Notes: generated from the letters alone by a model not told the origin. Shown: positions 1 to 11,848, numbered from the stretch's first letter. The stretch: DNA of 64,000 bases from Chionoecetes opilio (GCA_016584305.1 JACEEZ010011923.1:38501-102500); one strand, 5' to 3'. Translations and numbers: made by a program.

Positions 1-264
1 GTCTGGCAACATTGATGGCCCCATCTCAGGCTCGTCTGCCACACGTATGATGTATATAGTCTGGTGAACCAATCACATAGGCAAGAGCTGTTTAAACTTC
101 CTCAGGAAGGCACACATGTGAGACGGAGGATCTAATGTTTCCTTCAGAGGCTTGGCAAAGCCCCTCCGGTGTTGTAGGGTTGGGCCTGGGCCATCCTCAT
201 CAAGCCCACGAGGTTTGCTTACAAACGTATTATACACTTTTTTGGCAGCAAATATATTAATATA
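1..264. other. Unassigned sequence, no gene seen
   Basis: No reading frame or element boundary is convincing here. The stretch around 100-135 (TTCCTCAGGAAGGCACA-like) resembles the 3' part of the LINE fragment carried inside the family D elements (for example near 21860), so this may be the remnant of such a fragment cut by the window edge. That similarity is short and is my inference. Confidence 0.3.
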
Positions 265-1040
265 CAGGGAGGTCCCGTTATACGAGCATTCGGTATACGA
301 GAATCCGATGATACGAGATGTGTAAATTAGGGTCTATTTTCAATACGAGATCGAAAATCCAATGCTAGGACATTCAAACTGGGGTGAGTAAAATGATCAA
401 GTTCAAAATGCGCGCCCTACCACTCCCAGGCTGGACAAAGGGGGATTTGGTTGACCCCAGTCAGGTCACCCCTAGCAAGCCGTGACCTGAAGGGTGATTA
501 AGCATATGGCGCGGCCTGACATTTAGGGGTAATTAGCCAGGTGTGCGGCTTCAACCTTGGGACCGCAGTCAGGTCACCCCTAGCAAGGCGTGATCTGAAG
601 GGTAATTAAGCATATGGCGTGGCCTGATCCTTAGGAGTAATTAGCCAGGTGTGCTGCCCCAACCTTGGGACCCCTACACTACCCTCTTTTGTATCACGCG
701 GGGTTCCCTACAGTACAACGTCTTTTTTGCTTGTTATGCATGTTTTATGTTTAATTAATGTGCAGTTATGTTATTTTGTGTGCTATTTTCTCTTTCAGAA
801 TGCTTTTTCTACAGAATAGGTAGTACAGTGTGGGTAATATAGACGCTGTGTGTTTGTTGTGTTTGCTATAGTTTATTTTAGCTTGAAAAACACGTATTTT
901 TATTTTTTTAATTTTTTTTTATTGATGGTCCTGGAACCAAACCTATATTTTACCATTAGTTATGTGTTTTGTTATACGAGATTTTGCTTTATGAGTATGC
1001 CAGGTGGAACCTAACTGCTCGTATCTTCGGGACCTCCCTG
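265..1040 (+). mobile_element. Family A pogo/Tigger-like non-autonomous element, copy 1
   Basis: The element starts with CAGGGAGGTCCCGTTATACG and ends with the inverted form GGGACCTCCCTG, and is flanked on both sides by TA, the expected Tc1/mariner/pogo target duplication. The word TATACGAG (or CTCGTAT) is repeated several times near both ends. The interior is AT-rich with no coding capacity. It is 776 bp, the same length as copy 2 at 8200-8975, which lies in the opposite orientation. A third, truncated relative is at 18323-19225. Family assignment to pogo/Tigger rests on TIR and TSD form, not on a transposase. Confidence 0.85.
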
Positions 1041-1435
1041 TATAATAATAATGTTATTCTCGCCCAGAGGCATACAGACAAAAAACAAAGCAATAAGAAC
1101 AAGCCAAGGAGTAAACTTAAGTACTAGAGCAAATACAAAAAACAAGAACAAAGTACAGGCACATTAGGGGACATAGTATCAAAGTACATAGAAAAGCATA
1201 CATGGACACCTGTGCTACCCCACATTCTGCAGAAACAGCAAACCCAGCCAATATGGTTGTAGTTGTTCATTAATGGATTAATTTAAATTTCTATCGTGAT
1301 ATAATGCTATATTGATTATATGAGGCGTTTACCGAATCTTGAATGGAATGTACAAGTTGATTTTATGAAAAAAATTAATTACTATTGACGCATACCTATA
1401 TTTTAATTTTCTATGCATCCCAGACACCAATGTTA
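1041..1435. other. Unassigned intergenic sequence
   Basis: AT-rich sequence between two TIR elements. I see no gene, no repeat partner elsewhere in the window and no clear boundary signal. Confidence 0.5.
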
Positions 1436-2550
1436 CATATGAGGCGCGCCGCGGCAGTAGGGTACTATGCGCCGAAATCAATATTCGTCAGAAAACGCAG
1501 TTAAAGATTGGTAATGTTTGGGAATGATTATCTCAAGAACTGTTTGAGTTAAAATGAAGTGTTGTATATCAAATAAAAGCTGAGAAACTCAGCTTGCATT
1601 TGATGTAGAAAAAGATCTAATCACAAATTATTATTGGTAATGATTTTTTTTCTTTCTATTCGCCTATCCATGCGTAGACAGCTGAGTCTTGACTTCATTT
1701 CCCCCGCCCCTCTCCCTTCCCCTCAACCCTCCCACCCCACCCTCCATGCCTTTACTCGTACTCCATCAGCTCGTCCAGGTCATCGGGGTGGAGTCCTCGT
1801 CAGGTGGGACATCTTCGGTTAGGCCAACTGTGTGTGCGTCGATTATGTTGTTGTAGAAGGTTTGTTTGTTGACAGGCATGAGGTCGAGGAGGTACTGAAG
1901 GTCACGCACTTTTTCCTTTTTGAGGGGTAAGGGGCGGCTGTAGTGCTTGGGGAGGCGGGGGGCGGGGAGGTCAAACACCTTATGGGACCAGGCTGCCCGT
2001 CCCTTCTGCAGTCTGACCTTGGTGATGTTCTCGCTGTCAGCCTCGTAATCTGACTTCAGTAGGTAGCACTCACGGAACGCCAAACGCAGGAGGATTTTCA
2101 CTGGCACTATTGTCACTGCTGGAATAATCCATGATAATGGCGAAAGTAATGCGTAAATCCAGAGAAAGCACTCGTTGCTTTCTCTGCGTTGAGAGGGAAG
2201 GGAGGGAGGGAAGGAAGGCGGGGCTTAGGCGGCAGTGGTGGCGATCCGACGCTCTCATTGGCTCAACGCTCTGACGTCACGGAGTGCGTCTCGTCTCCCA
2301 TTGGCTGGTTGAGCGCGGTGTGGAGATAGTACCCTTCTGCCACGGCGCTCCCTGCCTGAATGTGTTCCAAGTAATCGAAGCAGAAAATCACTTTGTAAAC
2401 AATAGGACTTTCGACCTTATGGAAATGTCGGAAGAAGGATGCTAACTCCACCATCCTGTTGAGCGGGAATTCAGGTCTCTGTCGATGTAAAAATCTCATT
2501 TTTGGCCGGGGTGGCGGTTAGTACCCTTCTGCTGTGGCGCGCCTCATATG
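1436..2550. mobile_element. TIR DNA transposon with TTA target duplication
   Basis: About 30-bp imperfect terminal inverted repeats begin CATATGAGGCGCGCC and end GGCGCGCCTCATATG, each followed inward by a GTACCCTTCTGC-like stretch. Both ends are flanked by TTA (1433-1435 and 2551-2553), a 3-bp duplication as in PIF/Harbinger or CACTA-type elements. The inner repeat AGTACCCTTCTGC also occurs at about 2328. The element is 1115 bp and carries remnants of a minus-strand gene at 1766-2116 and possibly at 2263-2499. The superfamily is not settled from sequence alone. Confidence 0.7.
1766..2116 (-). pseudogene. Possible C-terminal piece of the transposon's protein
   Basis: An open frame of 116 residues lies on the minus strand inside the TTA-flanked element. 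It reads like the tail of a soluble protein, with a basic stretch, then RPLPLKKEKVRDLQYLL and a DLMPVNKQTFYNN segment, and it ends in an acidic tail. Such a proline, lysine and aromatic-rich tail is reminiscent of C-termini of uncharacterised transposon proteins in animal genomes, but I cannot name the family. A second minus-strand frame at 2263-2499 could be an upstream piece of the same gene. No catalytic motif is visible, and the element is too short to hold a full transposase. Confidence 0.3.
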
Positions 2551-2657
2551 TTAAATGAATTTGAATAATCTTTTGATTTGAAAAAAACTATATAGAAGCA
2601 TGTACAAAAATTTATCTGTGAAGTCCACAGACTTCTGTGAAGTCCACAAAACATGTA

Positions 2658-3422
2658 CAGTCAAACCTCGATATAACGGACTAAAGGGGGGGAGTAGTGG
2701 TCCGTTAAAGCCGATTGTCCGTTATAGCGAGGATATTTTCCCAAGGGTGGAAAAATATATGAGAAAACGGAAAAATTGTGAAATAAATGAGAAATAATCA
2801 CATACACAACCAGATTGTGTAGCTATGTTGGGAGGTAAACAGTGACTGGCACTACATGCTGAATTTGGTCCTCTCCTACACGTGAAATAAATGAGAAAAA
2901 ATCACAAAACAACCAGACCGTTACCAGTCAAGCTCAAGCTCTAGTAAAAGGGTAAAAAACTACTCGCGGCAGATTCCCGTGGTTTCCCAAAAGGTATTGT
3001 TATTAAGATAATGCTCATTATTTATAATATATGGTTTTGTGAAGTGCAGTTCAACCGTGTCCTTTGGGTCGTGTAGCATCGTGCCCTTTAGATAAGGGTG
3101 TTTAGGGTGTTGAGGTACGGGGGAAGACACGGCCACGCCATAACACAAATAGTCCTATTTAAAAATAACCTTCCCCCCCACAAAATCCTGAAACACAGGC
3201 CCCTTTCCCTTATAATATTATATCTAATATGTGATACTAAAAACCCCTTTAAAAACCCAAAGCATTCCAAAGTAAAATGAAAAAAAATAAATTATGTTGA
3301 GTTGCCCAATTTGAGCGGCGAAAAGGGGTCCTAATATGAAAAAAGAAAAAAAAAAGTCACAAAATGGGTCCTTACATCCGAAGTCTTTTAAAAATCGGGG
3401 CCTTTTAATCGAGGTTTGACTG
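2658..3422. mobile_element. Family C pogo/Tigger-like element, short copy
   Basis: It starts CAGTCAAACCTCGATATAAC and ends GAGGTTTGACTG, flanked by TA on both sides. The subterminal words ATAACGGAC and CCGTTA recur near the left end. It is 765 bp and non-coding. Related copies are at 9828-12600 (long, with transposase remnant) and 13849-14882. The right half is distorted by homopolymer-like changes when compared with the equivalent parts near 12430 and 14050. Confidence 0.85.
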
Positions 3423-3888
3423 TATTTTTTTCACAGGCACGGTTTTTTAATCCACAGGCCAACGGATCATAAAATTCAGTGTAGTTGCCAATTAAAAATC
3501 TTATTCCCCGAATTAGTGATTTGCGACGGAATCATAGAGAGAAGGCTTCTTAGTTTTTCTTTAAAAGGTAAAAAAACCATAGTTCCAATTGGTGGGGAAA
3601 TTTTTGGGTAGATGTAAAAATTTTACCATTATTTCTTAAATTTTTTTTTTCCCATAAGCCACCATGGGACATGGTGCTTACGTCTTTCTTTTTTTAAAAT
3701 TTTAATTCTTTTTTCAGATGGTTGTTAAAATTTAAAATATAAACCATCATTTACATTGCTTTTATGGGCTTTTTTATCATGAAATACAGCAAAAAAGGTA
3801 AAAACAAGGTCTTTATATGGGGGCTGGAACGGATTAATCCTTTTATATTGTTTTTTATTGAAAAATGTGTTTGGGGGTTTTAGAACTA
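3423..3888. other. Unassigned, homopolymer-rich sequence
   Basis: Long A, T and G runs without a gene. It sits within the stretch whose repeat copies look base-call degraded compared with cleaner copies elsewhere in the window. Confidence 0.4.
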
Positions 3889-4874
3889 CAGGAAAACCCT
3901 CTTTAACCGGCATTTAAAAAAACGGCACAAATCGACCAGGCATTAATTAAGATAATTTTAAAAAACTGAAAAAATGGGCAAAAATTTAGTGGGCAAGGCT
4001 GTGGTCTACACAACCCCCTTTCCCACTCTACCTCCTCCTCTCCCGTCATCCCGACCCCTTACGGGGCCCGTCCACACCATCCAGGGCCCTTCACCTTTCC
4101 CAAAACGAGGGGTGGGGGATGCCTTCCGGTCTTTCCCTCCCACGCTGGTATCCCGGGGAAACGAGGTGGCTGATTCTTGCCAGGATGGCCTTAACAGATG
4201 AAAAACACGACACCCTTTCCCTCTCCCTCTCCGCGGCCAAACGCCTGACCCCCCGGGTCTGCCGCTCCACGGGAATAACAACTCGCGATGCCCTCCAATC
4301 CCTCCATGGGCCAATACCGCAGTGACTCTTCCCCCCAGCCGTGGATACAAAAAAACCCCCGGCTCCCGGGATGTCACTCTCCCCCCGCCTCCCGGGGGCC
4401 CCGCACTCACAGCTCCCTGCATCCCCTCCGTCTGTCCCCTGACCCCATTTGCCCTTGGTGCATAAAATTTTCCGGAGACTCTGAACCTTTCTGTGCAGTG
4501 TCCGCACTTCCATCACACCGTGTAGTGTACAGTCTCAACTCCTCGCCTGAACGTCAATCCTTTGACCTGCCCCCCCTGCTGGCGGGGGCGGGCGTTCCCC
4601 CCTCTCGGCAACACGCCGTCTCCGCCTCACCTGTGCCTTCCTGAGGGAAGACAGGTAAACTACCGCGCCTGTGATAGCATAAAGGGACATCACCGGGTCA
4701 TAGTGTTCCCCGAGGGACCTCGCAGCCCTAAAACAAAAACAACAAAAACCCCCAAAAAACCACAGTATTTATTGGGATTTTGGGGATTCCATAAGATAAC
4801 TCTCAAAAAAAAAAGGCAAAATGTTACCCGGCATGCGCTCCCCCCCGGGGGTCCCGGAAAAACGGGTTCTCCTG
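3889..4874. mobile_element. Family E pogo/Tigger-like element, long copy with LINE cargo
   Basis: It starts CAGGAAAACCCTCTTTAACC and ends GGGTTCTCCTG. TA flanks the left end; the right flank reads AT, so the right duplication is lost or miscalled. The words ACCGGCAT and AACGGCA recur near the ends. The cleaner short copy at 36374-36848 shows the same termini. The middle (about 4100-4740) carries a decayed LINE 3' fragment, annotated separately. Confidence 0.75.
4100..4740 (+). pseudogene. LINE ORF2 3' fragment (RNase H end and zinc knuckle) inside family E
   Basis: Frames on the plus strand together spell the end of a retrotransposon RNase H domain (a SRGNEVADS stretch near 4150, as in the usual xxGNExAD motif). 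Downstream there is a Cys-rich segment, LSPDPICPWC, and the tail of the same LINE (CTTCCTGAGG, then GATAGCATA and CATCACC near 4640-4690). The same protein segment and tail occur on the minus strand inside family D copies at 12860-13570 and 21840-22390. Many frameshifts; it cannot be functional. Jockey/R1-type LINEs with a C-terminal RNase H and CCHC-like knuckle are the best comparison. Confidence 0.7.
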
Positions 4875-4924
4875 ATTCAGTTTTAGAACAACTTTTGGGA
4901 ACGAATTATGCGAAAACCGAGGGC

Positions 4925-4925
<1 letters not shown>

Positions 4926-4958
<33 letters not shown>

Positions 4959-5014
4959 AATAATAAAATTTTAATAAAATAATATTAAAAATATATAATA
5001 TATATATATATATA
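4926..5014. repeat. AT-rich simple repeat
   Basis: Interrupted TA tract between the right end of the family E element and a CCGTTTTCGGCGC terminus at 5015. Confidence 0.85.
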
Positions 5015-7524
5015 CCGTTTTCGGCGCAAAAGACCACCTCCGCATAAGACGCACCCCTATTTTACAAAGAGGTTTTTTTGAGAAAAAAAAATATTGGGGT
5101 TTTTTTTGAGGGGAAATTTTTGTTTTCGAAAAAATTATAAAGTTATTAAAAAAAAAAGGATTTGTGGGGGAAAGCAAATGATATGACATGTACCTAAATA
5201 AATATTACAATGCAATGAATTGAATGAAAAATTTGCTAGTTAAAATGTAAAGAAAGATGTACCAAAATCGGGCATAAATGTAATATATTGCACGAGCCCC
5301 CCAATTATTTCAATATTTGTACCTATGACATTTGCTTAGTTTTAAATTTTTAGGTAGCCTTTTTTTGCTTTTCTCTATGTTTAGACTGGAAAATTTGCAG
5401 TATAGATATTGTATTTTTTGGGAGTAGGCTTTCAAAAGTCCTAAGACTCTTACCAAAAACCCCTCGGTAGCTTTTTTCATTCTGAGTATTTTGGCCCCCT
5501 TTTCCCCTGGCGCAATTTAATAAAAGGGTTTCACGTGAACCGAAAATCTACCCTTACTTCACCAGAAAGTTAAGTTGGTTAAATCGATTGGTTTGGGTTT
5601 TGAAAAGAGGTTTATTTTTTGTAAAAGATGATTAGGAAATAACGAAATTACAATAAAAATGGCAGGTGAAGGTAGCAACGTTTGGGGGCGGACCTGGAGG
5701 GCAGGTTGCTCCCCCACATACACAATATAAACAAACATTTATTTCCCCCAAAAAAGCGAAACCAGATTAATTCAAAAAAAACCCTCAAAATTTCGGGGGA
5801 CTTAAGTTTTTGGCCCGAAACGGTGGTTGTCCAATAACAAAATTCAAAGAATTTTATAACCTGTAAGGTAAACCTTCTACCTTGTTGTTATTTTTGTAAT
5901 TGTTGAAGGGCACCGTTTCCGATCGCGATATTTTCACGGGGTTTTCACCTACGAAAACTTCACAGTCGCGGGGTTTTTAGTTTCTTTAGGGGGAAAGGGA
6001 CAGGTGAAGGCTGGTTTCCACTCTGAAAAACGGCACGTTCCCTATCCGTGCCTTGTATTCACAGTATTCTCAGGTTCCCCTATTTTCAGCAGTTCCTGCT
6101 CACCCTCAAGCAGCATGGGTTGCCTCAGAGGCTTGCTTGAAGAAAATTTCATTAATAGCATTTCTGTCGGAGAAGAGAGGGGTGAAATCTAAAGACATTG
6201 TTTTGGGTACATAAAACCTTGAAAAACGACAATTTTCGCACGGCACAGTCTCATTACGTTAAAATATTCTTCCCAAAAACCGTTACATGACAACAGTGAT
6301 TTTGGGGCCCTGACGGTGTCACCGTTTATGTAAAAATCTATTGTTTGAATGTAAGAAATTCAACAAGTGATGAACGGGCCCCGTCACCAATTTCACCCTG
6401 ATGGTAGGTGTGATTCGGCCTTGAGGGGGACCGTGTGGCGCCGTGAGGGGTCTTCGTCTTTGGGAAACTTTTTCCCCTCTACAGGGACGGTACCCTTCGC
6501 CTTTTTACTAGCACTTTTCATACAGTTTCCTTATCCGTAGAGGTAAAAGGGGGAGGATTGAGGGCGAGGTGGTACAAAAGGGCCCATGCTGTCTCCTATC
6601 CACCTTGCTTTTCCACGTAGCGGCGCTAACAACCATGAATACCACCGCATCGGCTTAGGGCCCGCCCCCCGTCCCCGGGACCAGGGTTAGAAGGCCCGGG
6701 GGGGACCCACGCTGACCCCTTGTCCTCGCCCAACAAATTTAAAACCAGCCAGGTAATTCAAGCACCAAAAGGACACACAGAGACCACAGCCCCCGCACCT
6801 CTTGTCCCAGTTGTACAATGACTCGCTGTCCCCAAATAAACTAAAAGCCACGTGCCCTTTTCCATCCTTGTGGTTTAGACAGACTCCCAAATATACACAT
6901 CCCTCTCACGCTCACACTCCTTCAAATAAAATTTAACCACCTCTTTGTTTCACTATTCCATTTATCAAATATCATTTCCCCGAAAATTCCCCAAAATATT
7001 TTTTGCCCCCCTTTTATCATCCATTTCAAAATGTTGTGCAACTTGTGTGGCCCGATTTAATGGGGTTAAGGGTCATCTAATATGCGGGGTGTTTGTCTTT
7101 TCCCTGGGGGCGGGGAGGAGTCTGAGCGGTAATGACCCATGGTGGGTGCGCGGAGGGCGTCGCCGAGACGTTTTATCAGACGTTTTACAATGGAGAGCAG
7201 CAGAGGGGGATTAATGATGTTTACATCTGACACGGCCATCTTGGCAGCAACAATCGCTATCTTGTTGCCCCAGCTCTTATTTTCTCTTAAACTCCAACCT
7301 TTTCTTAGTATTATGCATTACTGTTGATAACACAGCTACAAATTTGTGCTCAGTGAACTACTGCTCAACACAGATAACTCCAGACCCCTTTAGTAATATA
7401 CCACCGGCTGTTCTGCATTCTCTGCCCGACCTCTCATGCGCTAATATGGCCGCATTAGACGCAGGGTGAACTTTTCATTCCTTTTTAAGGGAAAAAAGTG
7501 CGTCTTATGCGCCGGCAAATACGG
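5015..7524. mobile_element. Candidate long family I element, degraded
   Basis: The left edge (CCGTTTTCGGCGCAAAAGAC after TA) and the right edge (GCCGGCAAATACGG before TA) are inverted relatives of each other and of the clean family I copy at 9006-9788, including the word ATAAGACGC. If both ends belong to one copy, it would be 2510 bp. The interior shows no intact gene. Parts near 6000-6190 and 7040-7330 look less distorted but match nothing I recognise. The pairing of the two ends is inference; they could belong to two different copies. Confidence 0.4.

Positions 7525-7606
<82 letters not shown>
7525..7606. repeat. (TA)n microsatellite
   Basis: About 80 bp of nearly pure TA between the right end of a family I terminus and the left end of family D copy 1. 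Confidence 0.95.
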
Positions 7607-7616
7607 GTAAGCCCTA

Positions 7617-7705
7617 CATACAAACCTCGACTTCCCGGACCTCGATTTTCCGGATATCGGATTTGCCGGACAAAATCTGAGGTCCGAGGATATGTCAGTC
7701 TCGGA

Positions 7706-7742
<37 letters not shown>

Positions 7743-8183
7743 GTTGAAATGCCTGGTCCTGTTCGTAAATTGACCAAGTTGTCCGGCGGTCCGAGCATCT
7801 CCTGTCACCCCTGGTCAGTGTCCGCGCCTCCCGCCAGGTGGCAGCATGCTCAGCGGTCGTATTGTTTACATTTGGGCACACAACATTCACGGTTCACCTG
7901 CACAGCCTCCGTTAGTCCCCTGACCCCCACTGCCCCTGGTGCAGGAACGTCTCTTGAGACTATTGAACACTTTCTGCTGCCTCCTGCCAGGTGGCTGCAT
8001 GCTCAGCGGACGTATAAGTCCGCGGCGGGGTAGTTGATATTGTCGGTTGCCGGACAGTAAATACTAGAGTAGGAAAAACGTCATTTTTTTTTTTTTTTTT
8101 TTTTTTTAAACTTGCGATTTCCGGACTTTTGAGGTTCCCGGACCAGTGCTCCCCCCTATTAGTCCGGGAAATCGAGGTTTGTG
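7617..8183. mobile_element. Family D TIR element, copy 1
   Basis: It starts CATACAAACCTCG and ends CGAGGTTTGTG, flanked by TA. The subterminal word GTCCGG / CCGGAC(CT) recurs at both ends. It holds long poly-T runs (about 7710-7739 and 8084-8107) and a short remnant of the LINE cargo seen in larger copies (about 7805-8035). Other copies lie at 10302-10828, 12616-13752 and 21597-22572. The last base pairs of the termini vary between copies. Confidence 0.8.
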
Positions 8184-8199
8184 TATATATATATATATA

Positions 8200-8972
8200 C
8201 AGGGAGGTCCCGAAGATACGAGCAGTTAGGTTCCACCTGGCATACTCGTAAAGCGAAATCTCGTATAACGAAACACATAACTAATGGTAAAATATAGGTT
8301 TGGTTCCAGGACCCCATCAATTAAAAAAGAAAAGAAAAAAAAGAAGATGTTTTTCAAGCTAAAATAAACTATAGCAAACACAACAAACACACAGCGTCTA
8401 TATTACCCACACTGTACTACCTATTCTGTAGAAAAAGCATTCTGAAAGAGAAAATAGCACACAAAATAACATAACTGCACATTAATTAAACTTAAAATAT
8501 GCATAACAAGCAAAAAAGACGTTGTACTGTTGGGGACGCCGCGTGATACAAGAGAAGGTAGTGTAGAGGTCCCAAGGTTGGGGCCGCACACCTGCTAATT
8601 ACCCCTAAAGGTCAGGCTGCGCCATATGCTTAATTACCCTTCAGGTCACGCCTTGCTAGGGGTGACCTGACTGCGGTCCCAAGGTTGGGGCCGCACACCT
8701 GCTAATTACCCCTAAATGTCAGGCCGCGCCATATGCTTAATCACCCTTCAGGTCACGGCTTGCTAGGGGTGACCTCACTGGGGTCAACCAAATCCCCCTT
8801 TGTCCAGCCCGGGAGTGGTAGGGAGCGCATTTTGAACTTGATAATTTTACTCACCCCAGTTTGAATGTCGTATCATTGGATTTTTGATCTCGTATATTGA
8901 AAATAGACCCTAATTTACACATCTCGTATCATCGGATTCTCGTATACCGAATGTTCGTATAACGGGACCTCC

Positions 8973-8975
<3 letters not shown>
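8200..8975 (-). mobile_element. Family A pogo/Tigger-like element, copy 2
   Basis: It begins CAGGGAGGTCCCGAAGATAC and ends ACGGGACCTCCCTG, flanked by TA within TA repeats. It has exactly the length of copy 1 (776 bp) and is its reverse complement with scattered differences. Two near-identical internal blocks (around 8580-8660 and 8680-8765, each with AGGTCA..GCGCCATATGC) form an internal tandem duplication shared with copy 1. Non-coding. Confidence 0.9.
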
Positions 8976-9005
<30 letters not shown>

Positions 9006-9007
<2 letters not shown>

Positions 9008-9786
9008 GTATTTTACGGCTTATAAGACGCTGCAGCTTGGAAGACACACCTGGATTTTGGAAAGAAATTTCCAAGAAAGAAAAAAAAATAAACAGACCAC
9101 CAAAACTGTTGTCTGATATACAGTCATTTTCACACAAGAACACGCTCACTATTCATTATCTTTATTCAGCACTGCTCATCAGCCATTTTTATTTTCTAGC
9201 TTGAATGCGATAGTATAAGTAAATCGTCATGTTGGCTGGCTGAACATAAAGACGCAGGTCGGACGGCGGGAGTGAAACAAACCCGACCGCGGTGGTGTGC
9301 AGCTGCGTGCCTGCCGTGCCGATCAGCTGAGTCTGGCTTTGTAGTCCTGAGTGTAAACACCTCTCATGTCCTCCTGTGCCTCACTACGTTGCCTGCCTCC
9401 TGTGCCTCACCACGTATTGTTTGAATTTTCCTGTATGCGTGTAGTATTTGTGATGGCTGCTTGTACATAAGTGTACAAACTTTCATCTAATGTAACCAAG
9501 TTCGTTATACATGGAATGGCTGTTGGCGCAAATCTGCCGAGGCGGAATGGCTCCCGCCAGTACCGGAGTAAACATCACAGAGTGAAGACATATTAGTTGA
9601 TTTGAATGTCTTTTGGTATTCGAAATAGGTACTTGTAACAGTTAAGTACTGAGGTTACATCATATAAGAGGCTGAATTGAATAGCTACCTAAGCTAAACT
9701 CCTACAACATTCGTCTTGGAAGACGCATGAGTGTTTTCCAGGGTATTTTTTAGGGAAAAATGTGCATCATATAAGCTGTAAAATAC

Positions 9787-9788
<2 letters not shown>
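9006..9788. mobile_element. Family I TIR element
   Basis: It begins CCGTATTTTACGGCTTATAA and ends GCTGTAAAATACGG, flanked by TA in TA repeats on both sides. The words ATAAGACGC and GAAGAC recur near the ends. It is 783 bp, without coding capacity. Terminus and target site fit a Tc1/mariner or pogo relative. Confidence 0.85.
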
Positions 9789-9827
<39 letters not shown>

Positions 9828-10301
9828 CAGTCGACCCTCGATTTAACGGACTAAAAGGGGGGAGAAGTGGTCCGTTAAAGCCGTTTGTCCGTTACTGCGA
9901 GGGGATTTTCCCAAGGGTGTGAAAATATAGGAAAAAACACAGGAAAAATTGTGAAATAAATAAGAAATAATCACCTAAACACAACCAGACAGTGTAGCTA
10001 TGTTGGGAGGTAAACAGTGACTGGCGCTACATGCTGGATTTGGCACACTCCTCCACGCTGTGAAATAAATGAGAAATAATCACCTAAACACAACCAGACC
10101 GCGTGGCTATGTTGGGAGGTAAACAGTGACTGACGCTAGATGCTGGATTTGGCACACTCGCCCACGACTACTCGGGACTGGTATTAGGAGAGGTAGTAAG
10201 TCTGCAGGCTCGCTCATTACTGCTTGTTATGCTATGAAATATCATCATTCTAGGTGAATGTAGACGTATAACTGCATTTTAATGGCTATTATTCATATAT
10301 A

Positions 10302-10828
10302 CACACAACCCTCGTTTTCCCGGACTAATAGGGGAGAGCACTGGTCCGGGAACCGCAAAAGTCCGGGAATCGCAACTGTCCGAGGCCATTACCCACCCCC
10401 AGACGTTTATCCTACTCTAGTATTTACTGTCTGGCAACCGCCAATATCAACTACCCCGCCGCGGACTTTTACATCCGTTGAGCATGCTGCCACCTGGCGG
10501 GAGGCAGCAGAAAGTGTTCAATAAACGCAGAAACGTTCCCGCACCAGGGGCAGTGGGGGTCAGGGGACTGACGGAGGCGGTGCAGGTGAACCGTGAGTGT
10601 CGTGTGCCCAAATGTAAACAATACGACCGCTAAGCATGCTGCCACCTGGCGGGAGGCGCGGACACTGACCAGGGGCGACAGGAGACGCTCGGACCGCCGG
10701 ACAACTTTGTCAATTTACGGACTGGACCAGGCATTTGTCCGGGACTCTGACATATACCCGCACTTCGGATTTTGTCCGGCAAATCCGATATCCGGGAAAT
10801 GGAGGTCCGGGAAAACGAGGGTTGTGTG
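10302..10828. mobile_element. Family D TIR element, copy 2, nested in family C
   Basis: It begins CACACAACCCTCGTTTTCCC and ends ACGAGGGTTGTGTG, flanked by TA. The word GTCCGGGAA occurs repeatedly near both ends. It is 527 bp and carries a shortened LINE remnant (GCATGCTGCCACCTGGCGGG blocks near 10480 and 10635). It is younger than the family C element that contains it. Confidence 0.9.
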
Positions 10829-10992
10829 TATAAGTAAAGATGAAAATACAAGCAAAGCACTCATCCACGCCTGCCAGGGCGGCTGTGGCAGCAGCAGTGT
10901 TGTCGTTAGCTTTAGACATGTAAGACACATGTAGGGCTACACTCTGAGGAACTTTCACGTGTTGTCGAAAATGTATTAGTCCTTCCCTATCC

Positions 10993-11645
10993 TAAAGCCG
11001 CTGTCACACGAGCAACTTTTCCGGTAATATTCAGCTGGCAATATTCACCCAAGGCAATATCTTGCAGTGTTTTGGTCACACGGACTTTCTTCACAAAGCT
11101 AGCCGAGTTTTAACGCCAATTTTGGCTTCTCTTTTTAATCGGTGCGGGAGCCAAGCCGTATCTGTAGAAGCATCTTTGGAAAAATAGGGATATATAGGGA
11201 GAAACTGGAGAAAGAAACGGGAGAAATGTTATGGCGCCACCAGTGAGCAACAATAAGATTGCTCCAGTATCCCCTAAAAAGGTAGACAGCCAACAAAGCA
11301 AAACAAAGAAAATAGAAAACCATCCCTAACTCATGAACATTTTCCTAAGTGTATTATATCCTTCAAAATGTTTTAAAAAATGTACAAGACTTCACAATTT
11401 GTATTGTAATCGGTTCTTGCCACTATGTAGGTGTTTATTTTAGCTTCTGTATATTGAATTAGAGCGTGCATTAAAAATTAATGTCAAATAATATCCGTTG
11501 GTGGAAGGAATTTCAGCAATTTGATTGCCGAGAAAGACCGACATGTCGGTCTTCAAAAAACAGGGCAATTATAGCTGAGTTTGGGCCGCGTTTGTGTTGC
11601 CGGCTAAATATTGCCAGAAAAGTTGCTCGTATGACCGCGGCTTTA
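10993..11645. mobile_element. TIR element inserted in the family C transposase
   Basis: About 45-bp inverted repeats: the left end begins TAAAGCCGCTGTCACACGAG and the right end is its imperfect reverse complement ending GACCGCGGCTTTA. It is 653 bp, and no coding region of its own is evident. It interrupts the pogo-type transposase reading frame on the minus strand at its right edge. A similar GGCGCCGTCACACTAGCAC stretch at about 11990 suggests a second, partial terminus. No target duplication is clear, so the superfamily is open. Confidence 0.65.
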
Positions 11646-11848
11646 CTTGCATCAACATTGAATGTCACAGCATATTCTCTGAGTTTGTCCTTAGACTTGC
11701 GAATATCACTCACTGTTTGTTTCTTTACTCCACACTCATCACACATCCGGGCGACAGATACATGATTCTTCTTAATATGTTCTAATTTCTCTGCAATACT
11801 TAGATTCACATGCTTTCTTTTACCACTTCCCTTCTCTTTCGATTTCAT
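11646..11848 (-). pseudogene. Pogo/Tigger-type transposase, N-terminal DNA-binding fragment
   Basis: From the minus-strand Met at 11848 the frame gives a basic start (KSKEKGSGKRK), then LSIAEKLEHIKK, VARMCDECGVKKQTVSDIRK and a KDKLREYA stretch. This is the layout of a CENP-B N-terminal / Psq-type helix-turn-helix: a first basic segment, a 'helix-turn-helix with G-V-x-x-x-T-V' and a linker. The frame is cut after about 68 residues by the nested TIR element at 10993-11645. The CENP-B/Tc5 domain and DDE core are absent. It would have been the transposase of family C, as the orientation and position inside the TIRs agree. Confidence 0.75.

Noticed and set aside
4006..4516. Minus-strand frames of about 140 residues as genes
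   Set aside because: They are opposite-strand shadows of the GC-rich LINE fragment inside family E, whose plus-strand frame shows the RNase H and knuckle signatures.
7441..7798. Tyr-Ile repeat proteins around the TA tracts (also at 13482-13956)
   Set aside because: Artefacts of TA microsatellites joined to transposon ends.
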